From contig NZ_CP159342.1 in assembly GCF_040499845.1 (NCBI RefSeq), positions 744,001 to 808,000 on the forward strand: a stretch of DNA of 64,000 nucleotides. The letters are read 5' to 3'. Below the pieces are notes generated by a model. It searched no databases and had not been told where the DNA came from. It saw only the letters and a list, made by a program, of their open reading frames with translations. The DNA comes from Micromonospora sp. CCTCC AA 2012012 (lineage in GTDB: Bacteria; Actinomycetota; Actinomycetes; Mycobacteriales; Micromonosporaceae). This document shows positions 33,721-41,922 of this stretch, piece after piece. The stretch's first letter is position 1, and each line of letters begins with the position of its first letter. The position numbers and the translations under genes are program-made.

Positions 33721-34973
33721 TCGGCTCCACGTCCGGCCACCGGGCCACTCCCGGCGGTGTCTGGCTGGGCCGCGAGGCCGGCCAGGTTACGTGCGGCGTT
33801 GGCGTCCCGGTCCATGACTAGGCCGCATGCCCCGCACTGGTAATCACGCTCGTGCAGGGCCAGTTTGGTTTTCACTGTGCCGCAGGCTGAGCAGGTTTTC
33901 GAGGACGGGTACCAGCGGTCGGCGACGATGAGCCGGCCCCCGTTCCACGAGGTCTTGTAGGTGAGTAGCCGGCGGATTTCGGCGAATCCAGCGTCGGCGA
34001 TGTGTCGGGCCAGCCGACGGTTGCGCAGCATTCCGGTGACGTTGAGGTATTCCACGACGATGGTGCCATGTTCGCGGGTGAGGCGGGTGGTGAGCTTGTG
34101 CAGGCCGTCGCGGCGCAGGTTCGCCACCCGTGCGTGTGTCCGACCGAGCCGGGCCGAGGCGCGTTGCCATCGGTTCGAGGGGCGTTGCCCGGTTCGCCGG
34201 TCCGGCCCGGTCTTACGGGTCAGCGCCCGGCCGAGCCTGCGTAGGCGGCGTTGGGCGTCGCCGAGGTGACGTGGGTTGGGCACCAGCTCGCCGGTGGACA
34301 AGACGGCCAGGTGTGTGATGCCGACGTCTACGCCCACGGTTGAAGTGGGGTGGGTGGGTCTGCGGTCGGCGCGGTCGATGTCGACGGTGAACGCGACGTG
34401 CCAGCGGCCGCCGTCGCGGCGGACCGTGGCGGACATGATTCGGGCGGTGCCGTTGTCGACACGCCGGGCGAGCTTGCGGGCGGACTCGTGCAGCTTCAAC
34501 CGGCCGAGTCGGGGCAGCACCACATGCTTACGGTCAGGCTCGACGCGGATCGGGCCGGTGGTGAACCGCACGGATGGTGTGGTGCGGCGGCGGGACTTGA
34601 AACGGGGGAACCCGACCGGCCGGCCCTTGCGTTTACCGGTCCGAGAGTCGGTCCAGTTCTTCAGAGCGCGGGCGAGAGCGTCAAGGCCGGTGTTGAATGC
34701 CTCCTTCGAACACTGCGCCCACCACGGCGCCACATCTGCCTTCGCCGCGTTCCATGCCCGTCGCAGCCCCGCCAGCGTCCACGGCATCGCCGGGGTCAAT
34801 AGCTCGTCGGGGACGCCGTAGGTGCGTTCGGCGGTCCGCTGACTCATGACCGCCTTCACCCGCGCCAACGCCCAATTGTGCGCCACCCGGGCCGCTCCGG
34901 CGTGCGCCAGCACCGCACGCTCCTGCGCCGCAGTCAGATCCAGGGCGAACCGGTACGCCTGAACCGTCTTCAC
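33594..34973 (-). CDS. tnpB: TnpB RNA-guided DNA endonuclease (IS607 type)
   Basis: The 459-residue protein has all RuvC-like motifs: GVDVGITHLAVLSTG (Asp at about residue 216), VVEYLNVTGM (Glu at about 308), and DRDANAARN near 390. Between the last two lies a zinc ribbon with CSAC and CGAC pairs (about 361-383). TnpB cuts DNA matching its guide RNA and promotes element retention. GTG 34973 (VKTVQAYRF) overlaps the tnpA stop and matches the family start. The 40-residue Gly/Pro-rich tail overlaps the guide-RNA region. Confidence 0.92.
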   Translation of the reverse strand: MKTVQAYRFALDLTAAQERAVLAHAGAARVAHNWALARVKAVMSQRTAERTYGVPDELLTPAMPWTLAGLRRAWNAAKADVAPWWAQCSKEAFNTGLDALARALKNWTDSRTGKRKGRPVGFPRFKSRRRTTPSVRFTTGPIRVEPDRKHVVLPRLGRLKLHESARKLARRVDNGTARIMSATVRRDGGRWHVAFTVDIDRADRRPTHPTSTVGVDVGITHLAVLSTGELVPNPRHLGDAQRRLRRLGRALTRKTGPDRRTGQRPSNRWQRASARLGRTHARVANLRRDGLHKLTTRLTREHGTIVVEYLNVTGMLRNRRLARHIADAGFAEIRRLLTYKTSWNGGRLIVADRWYPSSKTCSACGTVKTKLALHERDYQCGACGLVMDRDANAARNLAGLAAQPDTAGSGPVAGRGADQKTRPGGPVAVKRQPGTAPAGQTGTVPPQGGTTNHALTRVH

Positions 34974-35566
34974 CCCGGGGCGCCCTCGGTGACCACTTCC
35001 ACCGCCCGCCGGGCACGCCTCCCGGCACCGCGACTCCCGTACAGACGGGCGCACAACGACGTCAGAATCTCCGTCACGTCGCCGACCAGCTCGTCATCCA
35101 CCCCAGCCGGGTCGACCACCAGCAGGCGACGGCCCTGAGCGGACAGCGCGGCCTCGACGTACTCAGCACCGAAACGCGCGAACCGGTCACGGTGCTCCAC
35201 CACGATCGTCGTCACAGTCGGGTCACGCAGCAGTGTCAGGAACTCCTTGCACCGCCCGTCCACCGTCGACCCAACCTCGATGACCACCCGCGACACCGTG
35301 AGGCTCCGCCCGGTCGCCCACGTGACGACCCGGGCGACCTGCCGATCCAGCTCGGCCTTCTGATCTGCGGACGACACCCGGGCGTAAACCACGGTGGTGC
35401 CCTCGGAGGCAGGCTCGACAGCGGACGGCTCGACCAGGATCAGCCGGCCGACCCGACGGGCGGGAACGGGCAGCTTGCCCTCCCGAAACCACCGGTACGC
35501 CGTCACGTGATGCACACCCTCACGAGCCGCCCACTCCTTCAAGTTCACCCCTGCATCATACTGCAT
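34970..35566 (-). CDS. tnpA: IS607 family serine recombinase TnpA
   Basis: The 198-residue protein has an N-terminal MerR-like helix-turn-helix (NLKEWAAREGVHHVTAYRW) and then a small serine recombinase domain with YARVSSADQKAELDRQ holding the catalytic Ser. EHRDRFARFGAEYVEAAL is the conserved DNA-binding helix. It inserts and excises the element. ATG 35566 is used; GTG 35548, directly before NLKEWA, agrees better with relatives and may be the real start. Confidence 0.9.
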   Translation of the reverse strand: MQYDAGVNLKEWAAREGVHHVTAYRWFREGKLPVPARRVGRLILVEPSAVEPASEGTTVVYARVSSADQKAELDRQVARVVTWATGRSLTVSRVVIEVGSTVDGRCKEFLTLLRDPTVTTIVVEHRDRFARFGAEYVEAALSAQGRRLLVVDPAGVDDELVGDVTEILTSLCARLYGSRGAGRRARRAVEVVTEGAPG

Positions 35567-35600
35567 ACTCGACACGCATCAATGTGGCACCCCCACGCTC

Positions 35601-35650
35601 ACACCCCACCCCCCTCACCCGCCCTCAGGTGGGTGAGGGGGGTGGAGTGT
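35601..35650. terminator. large hairpin (20-bp stem) upstream of the polymerase gene
   Basis: Arms 35601-35620 and 35631-35650 pair at 19 of 20 positions around a 10-nt loop. It lies between the IS607 element and the next gene. It is well placed to be the original terminator of the importer operon that ended at 33583 before the element separated the two. Confidence 0.7.
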
Positions 35651-35663
35651 CGGAGGGGCGAGG

Positions 35664-35669
35664 CAGAAT
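35664..35669 (+). promoter_or_regulatory. -10 element of a leaderless promoter for the polymerase-like gene
   Basis: CAGAAT is followed by 7 nt and GTG 35677. It lies directly after the large hairpin. Confidence 0.45.
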
Positions 35670-35676
35670 CGCGTCC

Positions 35677-37353
35677 GTGCTGGTGGTGGGGGTGGTGGCG
35701 GACGAGCGGGGTGGAGGTGTGCTCCAGCACCTCGACGCCGCCGGGCGGGCGGTCGGGGCGGCCGAGCCGGTGACCGACCTCGCCGCCGCGGTGGGCGCGC
35801 GGGAGGCCGCCGAACGACCGCGCTGGGTGCTCGGCTCCGCGGCGGCGCTCTATCCCGCGCTGCTGCGTGCCGGGGTCCGGCTCGACCGCTGCCACGACGT
35901 GGAGCTGACCGAGGGGCTGCTGCTCGGCCACGCCGGCCGGTGGGGTGAGCCGCGCTCGCTCGCCGCGGCGTGGGCGCGGCTGACCGGCGGCCCGGTGCCG
36001 CCGGACCCGGCGCCCCGCCCGCCGGAGCCGCCCGGCCACGGGCAGGGCGCGCTCTTCGACGGGCTGCCCGGCCCGCCGGGCCCGGGCGTCGAGACCCTGA
36101 CCCGGGTGTACGCCGACCAGCTCGCCCGGATCGCGGCGACCACCCGCCCCGGCCGGTTCCGGCTGCTGGTCGCCGCCGAGTCGGCCGGCGCGCTGATCGC
36201 CACCGAGATGGGGGCGGCCGGGCTGCCCTGGCGGGTCGACGTGCACGACGCCGTCCTGGCCGAGCTGCTGGGCGAGCCGTCCCCGGTGGGCGGCCCACCC
36301 CGCCGGCTGGCCGAGCTGGCGGCCCGGATCGCCGCGGCGTTCGGGGTCCGGCAGCTGCACGCCGACTCGCCGGCCGAGCTGCTGCGGGCGTTCGCCCGGG
36401 CCGGGGTGGAGCTGCCCAACACCCGGGCCTGGGTGCTGCGCGGGGTGGAGCATCCGGCGGTGCCGCTGGTCCTGGAATACAAGGAGCTTTACCGGATCTG
36501 GACGGCGCACGGCTGGGCCTGGCGGGACGCCTGGGTCTCCGACGGGCGCTTCCACCCGGAGTACGTCCCCGGTGGCGTGGTCTCCGGTCGCTGGGCGACC
36601 CGGGGCGGGGGCGCGTTGCAGATCCCCAAGGTGATCCGCCGGGCGGTGGTGGCCGATCCGGGCTGGCGTTTCGTGGTGGCCGACGCGGGTCAGCTCGAAC
36701 CGCGGGTGCTCGCCGCGGTCTCCGGGGACGCTCGGCTCGCCGCGGCCGGTGGCGCCGGCGACCTCTACGCCGCCCTGGCCCGGGACGCCTTCGCCGGTGA
36801 CCGGGCCCGGGCCAAGGTGGCCCTGCTCGGCGCGATGTACGGGCAGACCGGGGGCGCGGCGGTGCCCGCCCTGGCGGTGCTCAAGCGCAGCTACCCGACC
36901 GCGTTCGGCCATGTGGAGGCGGCGGCCCGTACGGGTGAGGCGGGTGGGCTGGTGCGCTCCTGGCTGGGGCGTACCTGCCCGCCGGCCGGGGTGGTGGTGA
37001 CCGACGGGGACGACCCGGAGCCGCCCGGCGGGGCCGACCCGCAGAGCCCCCGGGCCCGGGCCGCGCGCTCCCGTGGCCGGTTCACCCGCAACTTCGTCAT
37101 CCAGGCCACCGCCGCCGAGTGGGCGGCCGCCCTGCTGGCGACGCTCCGGGCGGCCCTGGTGGGCAGCGGCGCGGAGCTGGTCTTCTTCCAGCACGACGAG
37201 GTGGTCGTGCACTGTCCGGCCGGGCAGGCCGACGCGGTGGCCGAGGCGGTGGGGGCCGCCGGGGAGCGGGCCACCGCGCTGCTGTTCGGGGACACCCCGG
37301 TGCGGTTCCCGCTGGATGTCTCCATCGTCGACTGCTACGCCGACGCCACCTGA
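35677..37353 (+). CDS. bifunctional 3'-5' exonuclease/DNA polymerase (Pol I-like, actinobacterial)
   Basis: The 558-residue protein has an N-terminal exonuclease-like half and a family A polymerase half. Motif A reads VVADAGQLEPRVLAAVSG, in place of the usual DYSQIELR, and motif C reads QHDEVVVH. Primer-strand elements such as SGRWATRGGGALQIPK are present. At 558 residues it is much shorter than PolA and lacks the 5' nuclease. It is probably a repair or accessory enzyme. GTG 35677 is 7 nt after a -10 element. Confidence 0.83.
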   Translation: MLVVGVVADERGGGVLQHLDAAGRAVGAAEPVTDLAAAVGAREAAERPRWVLGSAAALYPALLRAGVRLDRCHDVELTEGLLLGHAGRWGEPRSLAAAWARLTGGPVPPDPAPRPPEPPGHGQGALFDGLPGPPGPGVETLTRVYADQLARIAATTRPGRFRLLVAAESAGALIATEMGAAGLPWRVDVHDAVLAELLGEPSPVGGPPRRLAELAARIAAAFGVRQLHADSPAELLRAFARAGVELPNTRAWVLRGVEHPAVPLVLEYKELYRIWTAHGWAWRDAWVSDGRFHPEYVPGGVVSGRWATRGGGALQIPKVIRRAVVADPGWRFVVADAGQLEPRVLAAVSGDARLAAAGGAGDLYAALARDAFAGDRARAKVALLGAMYGQTGGAAVPALAVLKRSYPTAFGHVEAAARTGEAGGLVRSWLGRTCPPAGVVVTDGDDPEPPGGADPQSPRARAARSRGRFTRNFVIQATAAEWAAALLATLRAALVGSGAELVFFQHDEVVVHCPAGQADAVAEAVGAAGERATALLFGDTPVRFPLDVSIVDCYADAT

Positions 37354-37490
37354 CCGGCCAATTTTCCCTTTTGCCCCGCTACCGGATCCCGATCGTGCTC
37401 GTTGGGCCCGTTGTGCGTACGACGGGACGGGCCGGGCACGCCGGGGCCGTCCCCCCGGACGAGGGGGAGCAGCTGAACCGGATCGCAGGG

Positions 37491-38084
37491 ATGATCATCG
37501 CCGCGGGTGGGGGACGCCGGATCGGTGGACCCGAGGCGCTGCTGCACCAGGGGGAGAAACCCCTGGTGAGCCGGATGATCGACACGATGACCGAGGCGGG
37601 CTGCGAGGAGGTCGTGGTCGTGTTGGGCGCGGCGGCCGAGCAGGTCCGCCAGACGACGGACCTGACCCCCGCCACCGTGGTGATCAATCGGGCGTGGGGG
37701 ACCGGGGTCGGCTCCTCGATCCGCGCCGGGCTGGCCGCGCTGACCGACGAGGGCATCGAGGCGGTCGTGGTGGTGCCGGTGGACATGCCCGGGCTGACCG
37801 TCGCCGCCGTCCGGCGGGTGACCGCGCTGCCGTACCCGGACGTGCTGGTCTGCGCCACCTACGGCGGGCTGCGCGGCTACCCGATGCTCTTCGGCCGGCG
37901 GCACTGGCCCGGCATCGCCACCCTGGCCAGCGCGGACGTCGGCGCCCGGCCCTACCTGCTGGCGCACAAGGACCAGATCGTCGACATCGCCTGCGACTCG
38001 GTCGCCGACGGCAGCCGGGTCGACACCCCGGAGCTGATGGCCCTCTACGGCCTCAGCGTCCCCGAGCAGCGGGTCGGCGTCTGA
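37491..38084 (+). CDS. MobA-like nucleotidyltransferase
   Basis: The 197-residue protein has the NTP-transferase signature MIIAAGGGRRIGGPEALL and the metal-binding VVPVDMPGLT motif. It resembles MocA-type cytidylyltransferases (molybdenum cofactor) but could act on a sugar phosphate. ATG 37491 is the first good start. A GAGGGGGAG sequence at 37461 points to translation beginning a few codons earlier at a rare start, so the N-terminus is uncertain. Confidence 0.8.
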   Translation: MIIAAGGGRRIGGPEALLHQGEKPLVSRMIDTMTEAGCEEVVVVLGAAAEQVRQTTDLTPATVVINRAWGTGVGSSIRAGLAALTDEGIEAVVVVPVDMPGLTVAAVRRVTALPYPDVLVCATYGGLRGYPMLFGRRHWPGIATLASADVGARPYLLAHKDQIVDIACDSVADGSRVDTPELMALYGLSVPEQRVGV

Positions 38085-38095
38085 CGTCGACCGCG

Positions 38096-39019
38096 TCAGT
38101 CCAGGTCGAACAGCGCGGCGGCGCTCTCCCAGCAGACCGCCCGCAGCCAGTCGTCACCCAGCTCCAGCCGGGCCAGCCCGGCCAACTGCTCGGCGTACGG
38201 GTAGGGAATGTTCGGGAAGTCGCTGCCCAGCAGCACCCGGCCGGCCAGCCCCAGCTCGCGCAGCCGGGGCAGCTCCCCGGCCGGGAAGGGCGTGACCCGG
38301 TCGAAGAACGGGGTGAACGCCATCGTGGTGTCCAGCCGCACCCGCTCGTACGACGACGCCAGGTCGAGGAACGCGGCGTAGTCCGGTGCGCCCAGGTGCG
38401 CCACGATCGCGGCGAGCCGGGGATGCCGGGCCAGCAACGCGGCGAACGGCTCCGGCCCGGTGTGCGCGGTCCCCACCGGGGCGTGCCCGGCGTGCACCAC
38501 CACCGGCGTTCCCGCGTCGGCCAGCAGCCCCCAGACGTCGTCCAGCGCCGGGTCGGTGGGCAGGAACCCGCCCACCTGAAGGTGCACCTTGAACACCCGG
38601 GCCCCGGCCGCCAGCGCGTCTCGGACGTAGCGGCCCGCGGTCGGCTCCGGGAAGAACGTCGCCGACGGCAGGCAGCCCGGCGTCCGGGCGGCGAAGTCCA
38701 GCGTCCAGCGGTTCAACGACTCCGCCATGCCCGGCCGGTGCGGGTACGCCAGCGCGCTGAACGCCCGGACGCCGAGCCGGCGCAGGTGCGCCACCCGCGC
38801 GGGCTCGTCCCACCGGTACCGGATCGGCCACTCCCGGCCGACCAGCGGCCCCGCCGCGTCGAAGTACGCCCACACCCGGCGGAGCAGCCGCGGCGGCAGG
38901 AAGTGGGTGTGCACGTCGACGAGCCCGGGCAGGCCGAGCCGCTGCCAGAACTCCGGCACCGCCGCGTCCTCGACCGGCGGGCGGGAATCCGGGGCCGGGA
39001 CGCCGGCAGAGTCCGTCAC
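38096..39019 (-). CDS. amidohydrolase family protein (TIM-barrel metal hydrolase)
   Basis: The 307-residue protein has the VDVHTHFLPP metal-binding motif near residue 35, a KVHLQVGGF strand, VVHAGHAP and the late LLGSDFPNIPYPYAEQL with the catalytic Asp. This is the amidohydrolase-2 (decarboxylase/hydrolase) pattern. The substrate is unknown. GTG 39019 overlaps the upstream stop as GTGA, so it is translated with the YdjM-like gene. Confidence 0.86.
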   Translation of the reverse strand: MTDSAGVPAPDSRPPVEDAAVPEFWQRLGLPGLVDVHTHFLPPRLLRRVWAYFDAAGPLVGREWPIRYRWDEPARVAHLRRLGVRAFSALAYPHRPGMAESLNRWTLDFAARTPGCLPSATFFPEPTAGRYVRDALAAGARVFKVHLQVGGFLPTDPALDDVWGLLADAGTPVVVHAGHAPVGTAHTGPEPFAALLARHPRLAAIVAHLGAPDYAAFLDLASSYERVRLDTTMAFTPFFDRVTPFPAGELPRLRELGLAGRVLLGSDFPNIPYPYAEQLAGLARLELGDDWLRAVCWESAAALFDLD

Positions 39020-39825
39020 ACCTCGATGTTGAACCGGTGCAGCACCGACGGGGCGACCAGCCCCACCGCCGCCAGCACGGCCAGCACGGTCAGCGCGGTC
39101 CGCAGCACGATCACCTCGGCCTTGCTGCCGGTACGCAGCGCGATGCTGTTGGGCAGGCCGACCATCGTCCACATCCGGCGTTTGATCGGGATGGGCCAGA
39201 GGATCGGCACCCCGGCCCGGGTGATCATGTCGCCGAGGATGTGCACGAAACAGCCCACACCGACGGCCAGCCCGATCAGTGGGTAGCCCCGGTCGCCCGG
39301 GAGGTTGGCGAAGGTGAACCAGGCGGCGGCGGCCGAGGCGAGGGTGACGATCACCCAGCCGGCCCGCTCGGCCCACTCGTCGAACAGGCCCCGCAGCGCC
39401 AGGCCGATCATGAAGAAGAGGATGCTCACCACGGCCCACTTGCCGTAGTGGGCGCAGAGCGCCGTGGTGCCCCAGCCGACCAGCCCGGTGAACGGCAGGG
39501 TGTGGGTCAGCGTGCGGTGCCCGTTGTTGCGTCGCGGGTCCTTGCTGAGCTTGGTGGCGTAGTAGACGCCCAGCGAGATCTTCTCCATCACCTCGGCGAC
39601 GAAGAGGCTGAACACGCCGAAGGTCCGGGCCACGGTGGCCCCGCCCTGGTTGCGGGTCACCTTGCCGGAGAGGTCGAGGTCGGGGAAGAGCGCCCCACCG
39701 GCGCAGACCGCGGTGCCGACCGCGAGCGCCAGCGGTGTCTGGTGGTAGTCGGCGAACTGGTCCAGCGCCCAGGAGCCGGTCAGCCACACCGCCGCGCCGG
39801 ACAGCGCGTGGGACGGTCCCATCAT
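39016..39825 (-). CDS. YdjM-like membrane-bound metal-dependent hydrolase
   Basis: The 269-residue protein has about five membrane helices and conserved His/Asp positions: MGPSHALSGAAVW, GGALFPDLDL, RRNNGHRTLTHTLPF and FVHILGDMITRAGV. This is the YdjM/DUF457 family of phospholipase-like membrane proteins. It starts MMGP (ATG 39825 or 39822). It is coupled to the amidohydrolase. The 198-bp stretch to the kinase stop (39826-40023) shows no gene. Confidence 0.87.
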   Translation of the reverse strand: MMGPSHALSGAAVWLTGSWALDQFADYHQTPLALAVGTAVCAGGALFPDLDLSGKVTRNQGGATVARTFGVFSLFVAEVMEKISLGVYYATKLSKDPRRNNGHRTLTHTLPFTGLVGWGTTALCAHYGKWAVVSILFFMIGLALRGLFDEWAERAGWVIVTLASAAAAWFTFANLPGDRGYPLIGLAVGVGCFVHILGDMITRAGVPILWPIPIKRRMWTMVGLPNSIALRTGSKAEVIVLRTALTVLAVLAAVGLVAPSVLHRFNIEV

Positions 39826-40023
39826 GTCGGCTCGCCCTCCCCAGAGATCTTGATCGCCAAAACTACGCCACTGTAGTCAGCCGCCCGACGACAGGGCATC
39901 ACCCGGACGGTCCACTGGGGAGGGGCGCAGTGACCGGGCCGGAGGCGCTGCCGGATCACCAGGAATTATGTCCCGTCCGCTGGCGGACCGGGCTGCTCTG
40001 TCGGGCATGGGACGCCGCGCCGG

Positions 40024-41844
40024 TCAGCCCGCCGAGTGGGTGGGACGGCCCGGCCGGAAGCTCTGCCGGATCAGCGCGAGCTGGGCCGTGGCGGCGCCCC
40101 AGTCGTACTCCGGGGTGCTCCAGCCCAGCGTCCAGCCGCCGACGCCGGCCGGGAGGACCCGCAGCGCGTGCAGCTGCTCCCCGTACGGCGCCCGCCAGCG
40201 GCACTCCCATTCGGCGCCGCCGGCGACCGCGGCGAGGCGGACCTCCTGGTAGTCGGGGAGCCGGTTGGCGGCGATGAGGGAGCGACGGGCCGAGCGGAGC
40301 TGCGCGGCGAGGTCGGTGCCGCTGCCGGCGTACGGCTCGACGCTGAGGATGCGCCGGCTCGCCGGGTCCTGGAAGCAGGCGGTGTTCCCCTCCCGGGCGT
40401 ACCACCAGCCGGCCGGCACGGCGAGGCGGAACCCGCCGGCGTCGGTGTGCCAGATCCAGCCCGCCGGGAGGGTGAGGTCGTCCTCGGCGGGGGAGGGCCC
40501 GGCGGCCACCGGTTCGCCCACCGGGTGCGGGCGGATGCAGGCGAACGGGGGCGGCGCCACGTTCCGCCCGTCGGGGGGCGGTTCGGGCCGGCCCTGCCCC
40601 GGTCCGTCGCCGGGCGGATAACCGGGCGGTGGTTCGCCGTACGCCTCGCCCGGTGCGCCGCGCGGCCGTTCGTGCTCCTCGTGCAGGAGCACGGCGGTGC
40701 CCGCCCCGGCCGCCGCGGCGAGCACGAGCGCCACTGCCGCGAGCCCCCACCGCCGCGCCGCCGCCGGGGCCGACGGCGGGGCGGCGGGCGCTGACCCGGT
40801 GACGGGAGTGAGCAGCACCGTCCGGTCCCGGTCCCACTCCGGCGCCGTCGAGCCGGGGTCGGACGGTGAGGTGCCGGAGCGGGCGGCCCGGCTCCACGCC
40901 TCGGCGGTCGCCGCCGGTGACGGGGTGCCCCGGTCGGTCTCCTCGGGCGGCGCGACCGGCGGACCACCGGTGCTGTCCCAGGTCGGCGCGGTCGGGGTGG
41001 TCGGTCGGTGCGCCCCGTCGGGCGTCGGGCCGGTGGCGGCGGCGACGGCCAGCAGTCGGGCCACGTCGTCGGGCGCGAGCCGGTTGCGGGGGTCGCGGCG
41101 CAGCAGCCCGGCCAGCACCGGCTCCAACGGTCCGGCGTGCGGCGACGGGTCGGGCGGCTGACTGGCCAGCGCGGCGAGGGTGGCCATCGCGGTGCTGCGG
41201 GCGTACGGGGAGCGGCCCTCGACGGCGGCGTGCAGGGTGGCGCCGAGCGACCAGAGGTCCGCCTCGGCGGTGGAGACGCCCTCGGCGGCGCGCTCCGGTG
41301 CGACGTACTGCGGGGAGCCGAGCACCAGCCCGGGGCGGGTCATCACCCCGTCCCCACCGTCGAAGACGGCCAGCCCGAAGTCGGTCAGCAGCACCCGGCC
41401 GTCCCTGGCCAGCAGCACGTTCGCCGGCTTCACGTCCCGGTGCAGCACCCCGGCGGCGTGCGCCGCCCGGAGCGCGGCCAGCACCGCCAGCCCGATACCG
41501 GCCGCCCGGCGCGGGTCGACCGGGCCGTCCGCCTCGATGACCTCCTGCAACGACCGGGAGGGGACGTACTCCATGATCAGCCACGGGTCGTCGTCGACCT
41601 GCACCACGTCGTAGACGCGGACCACGTTGGGATGGTTCAGCCGGGCGGCGGTGCGGGCCTCCCGCATCGTCCGGGCGCGCAGCTCGTCGCGCTCGTGGGG
41701 GGCGAGCCAGTTCGGCGCCACCACCTGCTTCACCGCCACCTCGCGGTGCAGCGTCTCGTCGCGGGCCCGCCACACCCGGCCCATCCCGCCCCGGCCGACC
41801 AGCTCCAGCAGGCGGTACCGGTCGGCGATCACTACCTGCTGCAC
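40024..41844 (-). CDS. PASTA-less serine/threonine protein kinase
   Basis: The 606-residue membrane kinase has a Hanks-type domain (residues about 10-265): GRGGMGRVW loop, VAVKQV Lys, HRDVKPANV, LTDFGLAVFDGG (DFG) and SPQYVAPERA. A Pro/Thr-rich linker is followed by one membrane helix (about 345-365: GLAAVALVLAAAAGAGTAVLL). The extracellular domain of about 200 residues ends with a WTLGWSTPEYDW motif. GTG 41844 has AGGAG four nt upstream; GTG 41856 is possible. The ligand and targets are unknown. Confidence 0.88.
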   Translation of the reverse strand: MQQVVIADRYRLLELVGRGGMGRVWRARDETLHREVAVKQVVAPNWLAPHERDELRARTMREARTAARLNHPNVVRVYDVVQVDDDPWLIMEYVPSRSLQEVIEADGPVDPRRAAGIGLAVLAALRAAHAAGVLHRDVKPANVLLARDGRVLLTDFGLAVFDGGDGVMTRPGLVLGSPQYVAPERAAEGVSTAEADLWSLGATLHAAVEGRSPYARSTAMATLAALASQPPDPSPHAGPLEPVLAGLLRRDPRNRLAPDDVARLLAVAAATGPTPDGAHRPTTPTAPTWDSTGGPPVAPPEETDRGTPSPAATAEAWSRAARSGTSPSDPGSTAPEWDRDRTVLLTPVTGSAPAAPPSAPAAARRWGLAAVALVLAAAAGAGTAVLLHEEHERPRGAPGEAYGEPPPGYPPGDGPGQGRPEPPPDGRNVAPPPFACIRPHPVGEPVAAGPSPAEDDLTLPAGWIWHTDAGGFRLAVPAGWWYAREGNTACFQDPASRRILSVEPYAGSGTDLAAQLRSARRSLIAANRLPDYQEVRLAAVAGGAEWECRWRAPYGEQLHALRVLPAGVGGWTLGWSTPEYDWGAATAQLALIRQSFRPGRPTHSAG

Positions 41845-41922
41845 CGTTCTCCTCACCGCTGGTCGCCGTCCACAATAGCCAATCGATCGGACGGGACCTA
41901 TCGGTTGTCGGGCGGCATCGAA

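Larger units (their letters stand above)
33584..35600 (-). mobile_element. IS607-type element (tnpA-tnpB)
   Basis: Two overlapping genes on the minus strand encode an IS607 serine recombinase and TnpB. Elements of this class have no terminal inverted repeats and make little or no target duplication, so the limits are approximate. They must lie between the permease stop at 33583 and the large hairpin at 35601. Both genes are full length, so the element may be active. Confidence 0.78.
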
